The notes below the pieces were generated by a model that saw only the letters and a list, made by a program, of their open reading frames with translations, made no database searches and was not told the origin of the DNA. Source: Oscillospiraceae bacterium (lineage in GTDB: Bacteria > Bacillota_A > Clostridia > Oscillospirales > Ruminococcaceae). Taken from it: a stretch of DNA of 19,185 bases. This document shows positions 1 to 6,499 of the stretch, one piece after another. Location: the NCBI GenBank assembly GCA_900766795.1, contig CAAFWX010000337.1, forward strand, positions 1 through 19,185, written 5' to 3'. Positions within the stretch are counted from its first letter, which is position 1. Each line of letters starts with the position of its first letter. The position numbers and the translations under genes were made by a program.

Positions 1-1
1 C

Positions 2-874
2 GCGAGGATTTCCCCCGTCAGAAACCGCCACGGCGACAGCTTCATGTACCTTTGCGAGATTCTCGACGGAAACGATGTTATTGCCGCTGCCGCAAAAACC
101 GACGCAGGGGCGAAGCTTTTCCCACTTTTCAACAGCGTTGAGTACAACCTCGCGCGGGTGTGGAGCCTGTCCTCGGACCTTCAGCGCGAGCTTTTGTCCG
201 CGCAGGATTTCACTAAGCTTGAGCAGCTTTTTGAGCTGCAAAAGGCGCTGTCGAACATAAGCTCCGTTGCCAAAAACGCGTTTGAGTATTCCGAAATGCT
301 GAGCAGTGAACGCAAATCGGTGCGCATTGACGCGGCGGCGTTCTTCTCGAAGCTTATCGAGCGGTGCAACGCGGCTCTCGCAAAGTGCGGCAGGCGGGTT
401 GAGTTCGTCTGCGACCCGGACGTTCCCGAAATCGCTGCGGACGGGCGGCATGCCGCAGTGGCGCTTGTAAACGCCGTTCAGAACGCGCTGCTGTATTCCC
501 CGCAGGACAGCGTTCCTGTTGCCGCGCTCTACAAAAGGGTTGAGGCGGGGCGCAGCTTCGCGGAGTTCTGCGTCACAAACGAGAACATCATGTTCACCGA
601 CAGCGATTTCTCCGAGAATATCGGCGTGAATTTCTCCTATCAGCGCGTGGGCTTCGGAATCCCCATCATAAAGCGCTTTGCGGAGGAATCGGGCGGCAGC
701 CTTGATATCCGCGACAGCAACGGACGGCGAAGCGTTATCATAAGGATTCCCGCCGCGCCCGAGGGCGTTCATCTTCGTCTGGGTTCGCCCGCGTTTTCGA
801 GCTACTCCACGGGCGTGCCGGATATCATCGACATCAAAATGCGCGAGGTCGTGGATTTCTTCAGCGGGAAATAA
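2..874 (+). CDS. Histidine-kinase-like ATPase, 5'-truncated, no phospho-acceptor His
   Basis: The reading frame is open from base 2 with no stop upstream, so the gene begins outside the window; the ATG at 44 is internal. The visible part reads as the end of a sensor-like (possibly PAS-type) segment (MYLCEILDG), a helical stretch in the place of a dimerisation/phosphotransfer domain, and a GHKL/HATPase_c fold. The ATPase shows an N-box (NAVQNALLYSP) and a G-box (GFGIPIIKRF, then GGSLDIRDS...IRIP). The helical stretch before the ATPase (LFELQKALSNISSVAKNAF) contains no histidine, so this cannot be a canonical autokinase as read. It lies 156 bp upstream of a response regulator/kinase pair on the same strand and may be an accessory ATP-binding protein of that system or simply the end of another operon. 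The fold assignment is fairly sure; the role is unknown. Confidence 0.75.
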   Translation, partial: ARISPVRNRHGDSFMYLCEILDGNDVIAAAAKTDAGAKLFPLFNSVEYNLARVWSLSSDLQRELLSAQDFTKLEQLFELQKALSNISSVAKNAFEYSEMLSSERKSVRIDAAAFFSKLIERCNAALAKCGRRVEFVCDPDVPEIAADGRHAAVALVNAVQNALLYSPQDSVPVAALYKRVEAGRSFAEFCVTNENIMFTDSDFSENIGVNFSYQRVGFGIPIIKRFAEESGGSLDIRDSNGRRSVIIRIPAAPEGVHLRLGSPAFSSYSTGVPDIIDIKMREVVDFFSGK

Positions 875-894
875 CAGGAAAAATTCAACATGCT

Positions 895-926
895 TTCACT
901 GTCCTTTCATATTCCCGAGGTATACT
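895..926 (+). promoter_or_regulatory. Possible promoter for the response regulator operon
   Basis: There is a good -10 hexamer TATACT at 921-926. The upstream -35 match is poor: TTCACT at 895-900 is 20 bp away, and nothing better lies at 17 bp. Transcription would begin near 933, giving a leader of about 100 nt that contains the hairpin at 953-978. This is a tentative call. Confidence 0.3.
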
Positions 927-952
927 GTTTTCAGGCAGGGTATCTCTGCTTG

Positions 953-978
953 TCGGCGTTCTTTTGTGAGAGCGCCGA
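953..978 (+). promoter_or_regulatory. Leader hairpin upstream of response regulator
   Basis: TCGGCGTTCT (953-962) pairs with AGAGCGCCGA (969-978), giving a 10-bp stem with one G-U pair and a 6-nt loop. It is followed by TTTACGGGCTTT, not a clean U-run, so it is a weak intrinsic terminator at best. It could end the upstream gene, act as an attenuator, or protect the response-regulator mRNA 5' end, which lies 52 nt downstream. Confidence 0.45.
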
Positions 979-1030
979 TTTACGGGCTTTCGATTTGTTA
1001 TGAAAAGAAACTGTTTGGAGGTATAACATC

Positions 1031-1705
1031 ATGTACAAGATTCTTGTGGTTGATGACGAGGAGAATATCCGCGAGGTAATCCGTGAATATGCCGAGTTCG
1101 AGGGGCACACTGTTGACGAGGCTTGCGACGGAATGCAGGCGGTGGATATGGCAAAGGCGAACGATTATGACATCATTCTGATGGACGTTATGATGCCGCG
1201 GCTGGACGGCTATTCCGCCTGCAAGGAGATTCGCAAGGTGAAGCAGACCCCCGTACTTATGCTCTCCGCGCGCGGAGAGGAATACGACAAGCTTTTCGGC
1301 TTTGAGCTTGGCATTGACGACTATGTGGTGAAGCCGTTTTCCCCGAAAGAGGTCATGGCGCGCATAAACGCTATCGTAAAGCGCAACGCGGGCGCTGCCG
1401 CACAGCCTGCCGCCGAAACCGAGAAGTTCGAGGGACTGGAGATAAACTTCACCTCGCGCGACGTCTACATTGACGGCGTAAAGGCAAACCTTACCCCGAA
1501 GGAATACGACCTGCTGTTCTTCCTCGTGCGCAACAAGAACATAGCGCTTACGAGAAACCGTCTTCTTGAGGACGTCTGGGGCTATGACTTCTACGGCGAC
1601 GACCGCACGATTGACACTCACATCAAAATGCTTCGCAACAACCTCGGACCCTACCGCAAATTCATCGTAACGCTGCGCGGTCTTGGCTACAAGTTCGAGG
1701 TATGA
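1031..1705 (+). CDS. OmpR/PhoB-family response regulator
   Basis: This is a 224-residue two-component transcription factor. The N-terminal receiver domain (about 1-120) carries the acidic pocket D8/D9, the phospho-acceptor D52 in LMDVMMP, the switch residue S79 and the conserved K101 in VVKPF. The C-terminal winged helix (about 130-224) ends in the family-typical pattern VWGYDF...RTIDTHIKMLR...TLRGLGYKFEV. Length and architecture are normal for OmpR/PhoB. The start is fixed by a GGAGGT site at 1019-1024, seven bases before the ATG. The stop is separated by one base from the ATG of the cognate sensor kinase, so the two are almost certainly co-translated. The closest functional classes are PhoP/VanR/SrrA-like regulators, but the target genes cannot be told from sequence. 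Confidence 0.96.
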   Translation: MYKILVVDDEENIREVIREYAEFEGHTVDEACDGMQAVDMAKANDYDIILMDVMMPRLDGYSACKEIRKVKQTPVLMLSARGEEYDKLFGFELGIDDYVVKPFSPKEVMARINAIVKRNAGAAAQPAAETEKFEGLEINFTSRDVYIDGVKANLTPKEYDLLFFLVRNKNIALTRNRLLEDVWGYDFYGDDRTIDTHIKMLRNNLGPYRKFIVTLRGLGYKFEV

Positions 1706-1706
1706 G

Positions 1707-3194
1707 ATGAACTTCATCAAGAGCATAAAGTTTCAGATATGGGTACGCCTTGAAACGCTTGTGCTTGCTATGCTGAGCTTCACATATGTGTTTCTGATTC
1801 TGATGTTCCCCGTGTTCTATGAGTGGATGAAAACCTATGAGATAACAAGTGCAGTGGTGGAGATTCGCGCCAACTGGCACAGCGACACCCTTACAGAAAT
1901 CGTGGACGAGCTTGCCATCGAGAACAAGATGTTCATTCGCGTCACGGCGGTGGACTACGACACGGGCTTCCTTTACAGCTACGAGAAAAGCGAGCTTGGC
2001 GGAAGCAGCTCCCTTGCCACCATCGCAAAGGAAGCGTACATGTCCGAGGTGCGCAATTCCGATAAGGGAATTGTCTACAAGCGCTTTCGCGACGAGCACG
2101 AGGACAACAGGGTGCTTATGCTTGCCACCTACGTCGGCACCGACAAGTCCATGCCCGATGGGTATATTTTCATCTGCAACTACATTCAGCCTGTCGGCAC
2201 GACCATGAGCATTTTCATTCGGCAGTTTTTCTTTGTCGCGGTGATTTTGCTTATTGTCACGCTGCTTGTTTCGGTGATGTTTGCCACAAGGCTGTCGAAC
2301 CCAATCATCAGGATAAACAACTCCGCGAAGGAGCTTCCGCAGGGGAAGTTTGACGCAGAGATTGAGCCGAACGATTTCGCCGAAATAAAGCAGCTTGCCG
2401 AAACGCTGGATTCCGCTTCAAAGGAAATCGCGAAGTCCGAGTCGCTTCGCCGCGAGCTTACCGCGAACATATCCCACGACCTGCGCACGCCGCTTACTAT
2501 GATAAAGGCGTATGCCGAGATGATTCGCGACCTGTCGGGCGATAACCCCGAAAAGCGCGAAAAGCACCTCAAGGTCATCATCGACGAAACCGACCGCCTT
2601 TCCTCGCTTGTAAACGACATTCTCGACCTGTCAAAATTGCAGGCGGGAGTAACTGAGATGAATCTGGAGCCGTTCGATTTCGGCTCGCGGCTTGCGGGGG
2701 TAATCTCGCGGTTTGATATCCTTAAAGAAAACGACGGAATCATCATCAAGCCGGAGTGCGAGGAGAGCATTATCATCAAGGCTGACATCACAAAGCTGGA
2801 GCAGGTGGTGTACAATCTTATCAACAACGCCGTCACCTATACAGGCGACGACAATACCGTCATAGTGCGGCTTTTCCGCAAGGGAAACGGGCTTGTGCGG
2901 TTTGAGGTAATCGACCACGGCGAGGGAATTTCCCCCGAATATCTGCCCTATATCTGGGACAGATACTACAAGGTGAGCGAGCGCAACAAGACCCACAAGC
3001 GCGCGAAAATGGGCAGCGGAATCGGGCTTTCCATCGTAAAGGGCGTACTCGAGCAGCACGGCTTCGCCTACGGCGCGGACAGCGTTGTCGGGCAGGGAAG
3101 CACCTTCTGGTTTGAGGCCCCCGAGTACACCGGCGAGGAAGAAAGCGTGCGTTCAAAGCGAGTTGACAGAAAACAAGGAGGTTCATCGCAATGA
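1707..3194 (+). CDS. Transmembrane sensor histidine kinase (HAMP-HisKA-HATPase_c)
   Basis: This is the 495-residue partner of the preceding regulator. TM1 lies at about residues 17-38, followed by an extracytoplasmic sensor domain of about 130 residues, TM2 at about 170-196 and a HAMP linker. The HisKA motif NISHDLRTP places the phospho-acceptor at H257. The ATPase has an N-box (NLINNAVTYT, about 370-379), a G1 box (DHGEGI, about 403) and a G2 box (GSGIGLSIVKG, about 435-445). The frame is open back to 1683, but the ATG at 1707 is chosen because GAGG lies at 1697-1700, the preceding stop is one base away, and the hydrophobic N-terminus follows directly. The gene overlaps the next by ATGA (3191-3194). 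The signal sensed is unknown; the sensor domain has no motif I recognise. Confidence 0.95.
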   Translation: MNFIKSIKFQIWVRLETLVLAMLSFTYVFLILMFPVFYEWMKTYEITSAVVEIRANWHSDTLTEIVDELAIENKMFIRVTAVDYDTGFLYSYEKSELGGSSSLATIAKEAYMSEVRNSDKGIVYKRFRDEHEDNRVLMLATYVGTDKSMPDGYIFICNYIQPVGTTMSIFIRQFFFVAVILLIVTLLVSVMFATRLSNPIIRINNSAKELPQGKFDAEIEPNDFAEIKQLAETLDSASKEIAKSESLRRELTANISHDLRTPLTMIKAYAEMIRDLSGDNPEKREKHLKVIIDETDRLSSLVNDILDLSKLQAGVTEMNLEPFDFGSRLAGVISRFDILKENDGIIIKPECEESIIIKADITKLEQVVYNLINNAVTYTGDDNTVIVRLFRKGNGLVRFEVIDHGEGISPEYLPYIWDRYYKVSERNKTHKRAKMGSGIGLSIVKGVLEQHGFAYGADSVVGQGSTFWFEAPEYTGEEESVRSKRVDRKQGGSSQ

Positions 3195-3928
3195 ATTTCG
3201 AGGAGTACGGCAGAGAAAACGAGCGTATCATCGTCATGCTGCACGGCGCGTATTATGTGCACTCGTTCAGCAAACAGTATGCTCTTTCGGACAGGTTTCG
3301 GATAATCGTGCCTCACATCATGGGCTACGGAAAGGAAGCCTGCCGCGTGTTTGAAGCGGATAAATGCACCGAGGAGCTTGCGGAGTTCATCGGCTCGCTC
3401 GGGAAAAAGGTGCTTCTTGTCGGGTTCTCGCTCGGCGCGCAGCTTGCGGTGAAGCTTCTCGCGGAGCACGCGGAGCTTTTCTGCGGCGCGGTTGTCATTA
3501 GCCCGTGGCTTATAAAAGAGCAGCCCTTTCTCGGGGAGGTGCTTGCGCAGAACGAGAAGCAGTACGCTTTGTTCCAAAAGCGCTGGCTGTGCATCTTTGT
3601 CGGGCTTATGAACGGCTTCAACAAGCAGCAGCGCCGCGAGTTTGTCGAGCAGACGGCGCAGGTTAAAATCGAAACCGTCAGAAACATGGTTGACAACGGG
3701 ATTTGCCTTGACACAATCGGCGGCTTTGAGAACGCGCACCTGCCGATTGCGGCGCTTGCGGGCGGCAAGGAGCAGAGCGTTGTTTGCGACAGCGTTAAAG
3801 CGCTTGCAAGGCTCAACCCGAACTGCACCTTCGAGATTTGGGAGAAAGCCGCGCACAATATCCCGCCAATGTTCTCCAGACAGCTTAACGAGCTGATTGT
3901 CCGCATGGCGGAAAACTGCTTTGAATAA
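3191..3928 (+). CDS. Alpha/beta hydrolase family protein
   Basis: This is a 245-residue cytoplasmic protein with no signal peptide. It has the oxyanion-hole-type motif LHGAYY near residues 19-24, the nucleophile elbow GFSLG (VLLVGFSLGAQLAVKLL), and a late histidine in KAAHNIPP that fits the catalytic His. The acid residue is uncertain and may be E or D in the GGKEQSVVCD segment. The substrate is unknown; the small size fits an esterase, thioesterase or lipase-like role. A very strong AAGGAGG site (3175-3181) lies inside the 3' end of the kinase gene, and the ATG overlaps the kinase stop, so it is the third member of the two-component operon. Its tight coupling suggests a product connected with the signal or response, though this is inference. 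A strong terminator follows. Confidence 0.85.
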   Translation: MNFEEYGRENERIIVMLHGAYYVHSFSKQYALSDRFRIIVPHIMGYGKEACRVFEADKCTEELAEFIGSLGKKVLLVGFSLGAQLAVKLLAEHAELFCGAVVISPWLIKEQPFLGEVLAQNEKQYALFQKRWLCIFVGLMNGFNKQQRREFVEQTAQVKIETVRNMVDNGICLDTIGGFENAHLPIAALAGGKEQSVVCDSVKALARLNPNCTFEIWEKAAHNIPPMFSRQLNELIVRMAENCFE

Positions 3929-3932
3929 AACG

Positions 3933-3964
3933 AATGCCATAGCGCCGAAAAACGCTATGGCATT
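3933..3964. terminator. Bidirectional intrinsic terminator
   Basis: AATGCCATAGCG (3933-3944) and CGCTATGGCATT (3953-3964) form a perfect 12-bp stem with an 8-nt loop. On the plus strand it is followed by TTCTCTT. On the minus strand the trailing bases are CGTTTTATT. It separates the convergent hydrolase operon (+) and the small-protein gene (-). Confidence 0.85.
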
Positions 3965-3969
3965 TTCTC

Positions 3970-4179
3970 TTATCCGCAGCAGTAGCCGATATCCAACGCG
4001 CAGTAGGAAACGGATTGTTTTTCGGCATAGCATTTTGCTATGTACTCCTTATCATGCTCTGCAAGCTCACAAGCCGATTCGCGCGAGTAGTGCCATGAGC
4101 ATTGCATGAGATACTCGATTATGCTCTCGGTGTACTGCTCAAGGGTCATTGTTTCGTCGAAAACTTCAAAATCTGTCAT
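3970..4179 (-). CDS. Unknown 69-residue acidic, Cys-containing protein
   Basis: This is a small soluble protein of about 69 residues that I do not recognise. It starts MTDFEVFDETMTLEQYTES and ends in a Cys-rich segment finishing GYCCG. It has five cysteines in all, many Glu/Asp/Tyr, and no membrane segment or signal peptide. The N-terminal half looks helical. A second ATG lies two codons upstream at 4185, but AAGGA at 4188-4192 is only two or three bases from it and about eight from 4179, so 4179 is preferred. A consensus promoter sits just upstream (4246-4218) and a bidirectional terminator just downstream, making this a compact single-gene unit. It could be a small regulatory or metal-binding protein, but the sequence does not show a function. 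The transcription signals make a real gene likely. Confidence 0.75.
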   Translation of the reverse strand: MTDFEVFDETMTLEQYTESIIEYLMQCSWHYSRESACELAEHDKEYIAKCYAEKQSVSYCALDIGYCCG

Positions 4180-4217
4180 GTTCATCTTCCTTTCGGCTGT
4201 TGTCCTTTGGGAATTAT

Positions 4218-4246
4218 ATTATAGCATAGCAGCATGGACTTGTCAA
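4218..4246 (-). promoter_or_regulatory. Perfect consensus sigma-A promoter for the 69-aa gene
   Basis: Read on the minus strand, TTGACA (4246-4241) is followed by exactly 17 bases and TATAAT (4223-4218). The -10 is preceded by TGC (4226-4224), an extended -10 element. All twelve consensus bases match. Start of transcription is predicted near 4211, giving a leader of about 30 nt to the ATG at 4179. The interval between this promoter and the alr stop at 4285 shows no convincing alr terminator. Confidence 0.9.
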
Positions 4247-4284
4247 CCGTAAACTGCGCAAAATTCGCCGCATTATCCGAAAAA

Positions 4285-5421
4285 TCAGACGTATCTCAGC
4301 ACTTCGGTTTGCTTGCCGCCCTCAAGATAGAGCCGAGGAACGCGCGTTCCCACCGCGCACAGCAGCTCGTAGTTTATCGTGCCGATAAGCTGTGCCGCCC
4401 GCTCGAGCGAGCAGCCGCCCTCCAGCTCGTTTGAGAACACCGTGACAACATCTCCCACCTTAACGTCGGGAATATCCGTCACGTCAACCAGCGTCTGGTC
4501 CATGCAGATTCTGCCGCAGACGGGCGCTTCCATGCCGTTTATCATCACGCTCCACTGCCCCGAAAGCCGCCTGTTGAAGCCGTCGGCGTAGCCGCACGAA
4601 ACCAGCGCAAGCCGGGTTTCCCTCTGCGCGGTGTAGGTTCTTCCGTAGCTTACGGTGGTTCCCGCTTTGATTGTCTTTAGCTGGCTTACCACGCTCTTAA
4701 GCTGGAGAATGGGCTTGATTCCCTCGGGAAACGGGAAAGCAGGGTCGGGCTTGTGACCGTACATCACTATTCCCGCGCGGACAAAATCTCCCGGAAACTC
4801 GTCGTGATAGATGATTCCGCCGCTGTTCTGCGAGTGCATTTTAAGCCCGCGCTCGCGGCAGATTTCCGAAAAGCGCTTCTGCTGAAGCCGCGTAAACTCC
4901 ATTGCCTCGGGTTCAAGGCTGTCCGCAACCGCAAAGTGGGTGTACCCCGCGCGGCAGTCAAGCCCCTTTTGCGCGAGGATAAAGTCCGCTTCCTCCGCCG
5001 TAGTGATGCCGACGCGGCTCATGCCCGAATCAAACTTAATATGCACGGGGATTCTCACCCCTCTGCTAAGCGCCTCGTCCGAAAGCAGCTTTGCGTATTC
5101 CGTCGTGCCGACGGTGAAGATGTAGTTCTTGTCGAGATTCTCGAAAATCAGCGGAATGTCGCAGTATCCGAAGATGAGAATATCACCCTCAACCCCGCCT
5201 GCCGTAAGCCCCTGCGCTTCCCAGAGGTTCGACACCGCGAAGTGGGTTATCCCGCATTTGTTCAGCGTTCGCGCGCAGTGAACGTCCCCGTGACCGTAGG
5301 CGTTCGCCTTGACGACGGCGAAGATGTCCTTTCCGTGAGCGTATTGCTTGATGACGGCGATGTTGTCCTTGAGAACGTCAAGGTCGATTTCCGCCCATGT
5401 TCTCCAATAAAAATTATTCAT
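4285..5421 (-). CDS. alr: Alanine racemase
   Basis: This 378-residue PLP enzyme interconverts L- and D-alanine, supplying D-Ala for peptidoglycan. The N-terminal TIM barrel has the PLP lysine K38 in the signature VVKANAYGHG. The C-terminal beta domain supplies the second catalytic residue, Y278, in SCGYADGFNR, followed by the family segment GRICMDQTLVDVT. Length is normal for Alr. The start at 5421 is supported by AGGGGA upstream and by the standard N-terminus YWRTWAEIDLDVLKDN. It is transcribed opposite to the LCP-like gene from a promoter at 5544-5516. Its context with an envelope-type LCP-like protein suggests a cell-wall neighbourhood, but the two are on opposite strands. Confidence 0.97.
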   Translation of the reverse strand: MNNFYWRTWAEIDLDVLKDNIAVIKQYAHGKDIFAVVKANAYGHGDVHCARTLNKCGITHFAVSNLWEAQGLTAGGVEGDILIFGYCDIPLIFENLDKNYIFTVGTTEYAKLLSDEALSRGVRIPVHIKFDSGMSRVGITTAEEADFILAQKGLDCRAGYTHFAVADSLEPEAMEFTRLQQKRFSEICRERGLKMHSQNSGGIIYHDEFPGDFVRAGIVMYGHKPDPAFPFPEGIKPILQLKSVVSQLKTIKAGTTVSYGRTYTAQRETRLALVSCGYADGFNRRLSGQWSVMINGMEAPVCGRICMDQTLVDVTDIPDVKVGDVVTVFSNELEGGCSLERAAQLIGTINYELLCAVGTRVPRLYLEGGKQTEVLRYV

Positions 5422-5438
5422 ATTCTTTTCCCCTGTGC

Positions 5439-5467
5439 TTGAAATTTCAATAAAAATGTGGTATACT
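5439..5467 (+). promoter_or_regulatory. Promoter of the 5597-10782 operon
   Basis: TTGAAA (5439-5444), 17 bases, TATACT (5462-5467). The -35 lies in a perfect 12-bp palindrome, TTGAAATTTCAA (5439-5450), which could be an operator. Predicted start is near 5474, giving a leader of about 120 nt. It points directly at the alr promoter at 5516-5544. Confidence 0.7.
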
Positions 5468-5515
5468 ATATGTTGTACGGTTATTTTTGATTACTGTATC
5501 ACAGCGCACTATTAC

Positions 5516-5544
5516 ATTATAGTACACTTGCGCGGATTTTTCAA
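5516..5544 (-). promoter_or_regulatory. Promoter of alr
   Basis: On the minus strand TTGAAA (5544-5539), 17 bases, TATAAT (5521-5516). A small inverted repeat, ACTAT-N6-ATAGT (5508-5523), covers the -10 and the expected start (about 5509). The alr leader would be about 88 nt and would cross the opposing promoter at 5439-5467. Confidence 0.75.
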
Positions 5545-5596
5545 GAGAGAAATCTGTCATCTTCGCATTTTTTTCTTTCACGAAAGGATTTAATTT

Positions 5597-6484
5597 ATGG
5601 CGGTTCGCAGAAAAAGCAATTGGTATATATACATTATCGCATTTCTTATCACGATGGCGTTTGTGCTGATGGTGATTTTCAGCTTCAGGTGGTTTTTGTT
5701 TCCCGAAAAGACTGAGGAAGCGGGACTGACCTCGGCGGGAGAGCTGTCCGACAGCTTTCAGCCGACAGCCGCAGACAGCTTCACTATCTTGGCAATGCTT
5801 GCCGAGGACGAACTCTCCTCGCCAACGCTGTTTTTGCTGACCATTTACAACGCTGTTGAGAGCACGGTGACATTCGTGCCTTTCCCTGCGGGGGCGAGCG
5901 TTGGCTCCGAGGGGCGCGACCTTACTAACGTCTACGCCGCTAAGGGAGGCGCGGGCGTAACCTCCGCCGTGTCCGATATTACGGGGATTGGCATTGACGG
6001 GTATGTGAAGCTTACGAAAGCCGGCTTCATCGACTTTTCCTCCGCAGTCGGCAACGTGCAGTTTGACGTACCGAAAACCACGATAATCTCCGACGACAAG
6101 CAGATAGAAACCATCAATCAGGGTACACAGCTTCTTTCGTCCGAAAGGCTCTACAAATACATCATGTACGCGGATTTCGGAAACGGCGAAAGCGGACGCT
6201 TCAACATCATCGGAAGCGTGCTTTCCGAGCTTGTGAACCAGAATTACAGCTTTGCGGACAGTATGCAGCTTGACACATGGGCGCAAATGCTCATCGGTCA
6301 GAACGAAACGGACATCACCACACAGATGTATTCCGCAAAGAAAGCCGCACTGCTGAACACCATCATGTACGCAACATCTCCCGCAGAATACTATGTTCCA
6401 TATGGAACATACGGCGACGACGGCAGCTTTGAGCTTTCGGAAACATCAGTGATAACGCTGCGCCAGAAAGCGGGACTTGAATAA
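5597..6484 (+). CDS. Degenerate LCP (LytR-CpsA-Psr)-like membrane protein
   Basis: This is a 295-residue protein with one N-terminal membrane segment (about residues 9-35) and an extracytoplasmic domain. The domain follows the LCP layout: FTILAMLAE in place of the NILLLG strand; a TLFLLTIYN...VTFVPFPAGASV segment where the family has the strand plus SIPRDTYV; then LTNVYAAKGG, ITGIGIDGYVKL, FIDFSSAVGNVQFDVP and GTQLLSSERLYKYI in the right order. LCP enzymes move wall polymers from undecaprenyl phosphate to peptidoglycan using conserved Arg/Asp residues. Here SIPRD has become PFPAG and the YVRxR arginines have become YIMYAD, so catalysis is doubtful. The start is supported by AAAGGA at 5583-5588. 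It is the first gene of a five-gene run, 15 bp before the LUD gene. The LCP relation is my reading of motif order, not a search result. Confidence 0.65.
   Translation: MAVRRKSNWYIYIIAFLITMAFVLMVIFSFRWFLFPEKTEEAGLTSAGELSDSFQPTAADSFTILAMLAEDELSSPTLFLLTIYNAVESTVTFVPFPAGASVGSEGRDLTNVYAAKGGAGVTSAVSDITGIGIDGYVKLTKAGFIDFSSAVGNVQFDVPKTTIISDDKQIETINQGTQLLSSERLYKYIMYADFGNGESGRFNIIGSVLSELVNQNYSFADSMQLDTWAQMLIGQNETDITTQMYSAKKAALLNTIMYATSPAEYYVPYGTYGDDGSFELSETSVITLRQKAGLE
6392..6411. repeat. Perfect 20-bp palindrome inside the LCP-like gene
   Basis: TATGTTCCAT followed by its exact reverse complement ATGGAACATA, centred between 6401 and 6402. It encodes part of YYVPYGTY using CCA, GGA and ACA, codons that are uncommon in the surrounding C/G-ending genes. 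Confidence 0.85.
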
Positions 6485-6499
6485 ACGGAGGACAAAAAA

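Noticed and set aside
998..1726. Long open frame of 242 codons on the minus strand
   Set aside because: It lies entirely antisense to the clear response regulator, has no domain signature, and arises from the GC-rich codon pattern of the real gene.
4753..5442. 229-codon plus-strand frame opposite alr
   Set aside because: It is fully antisense to alanine racemase, whose catalytic motifs are intact. No family motif is visible in the frame.
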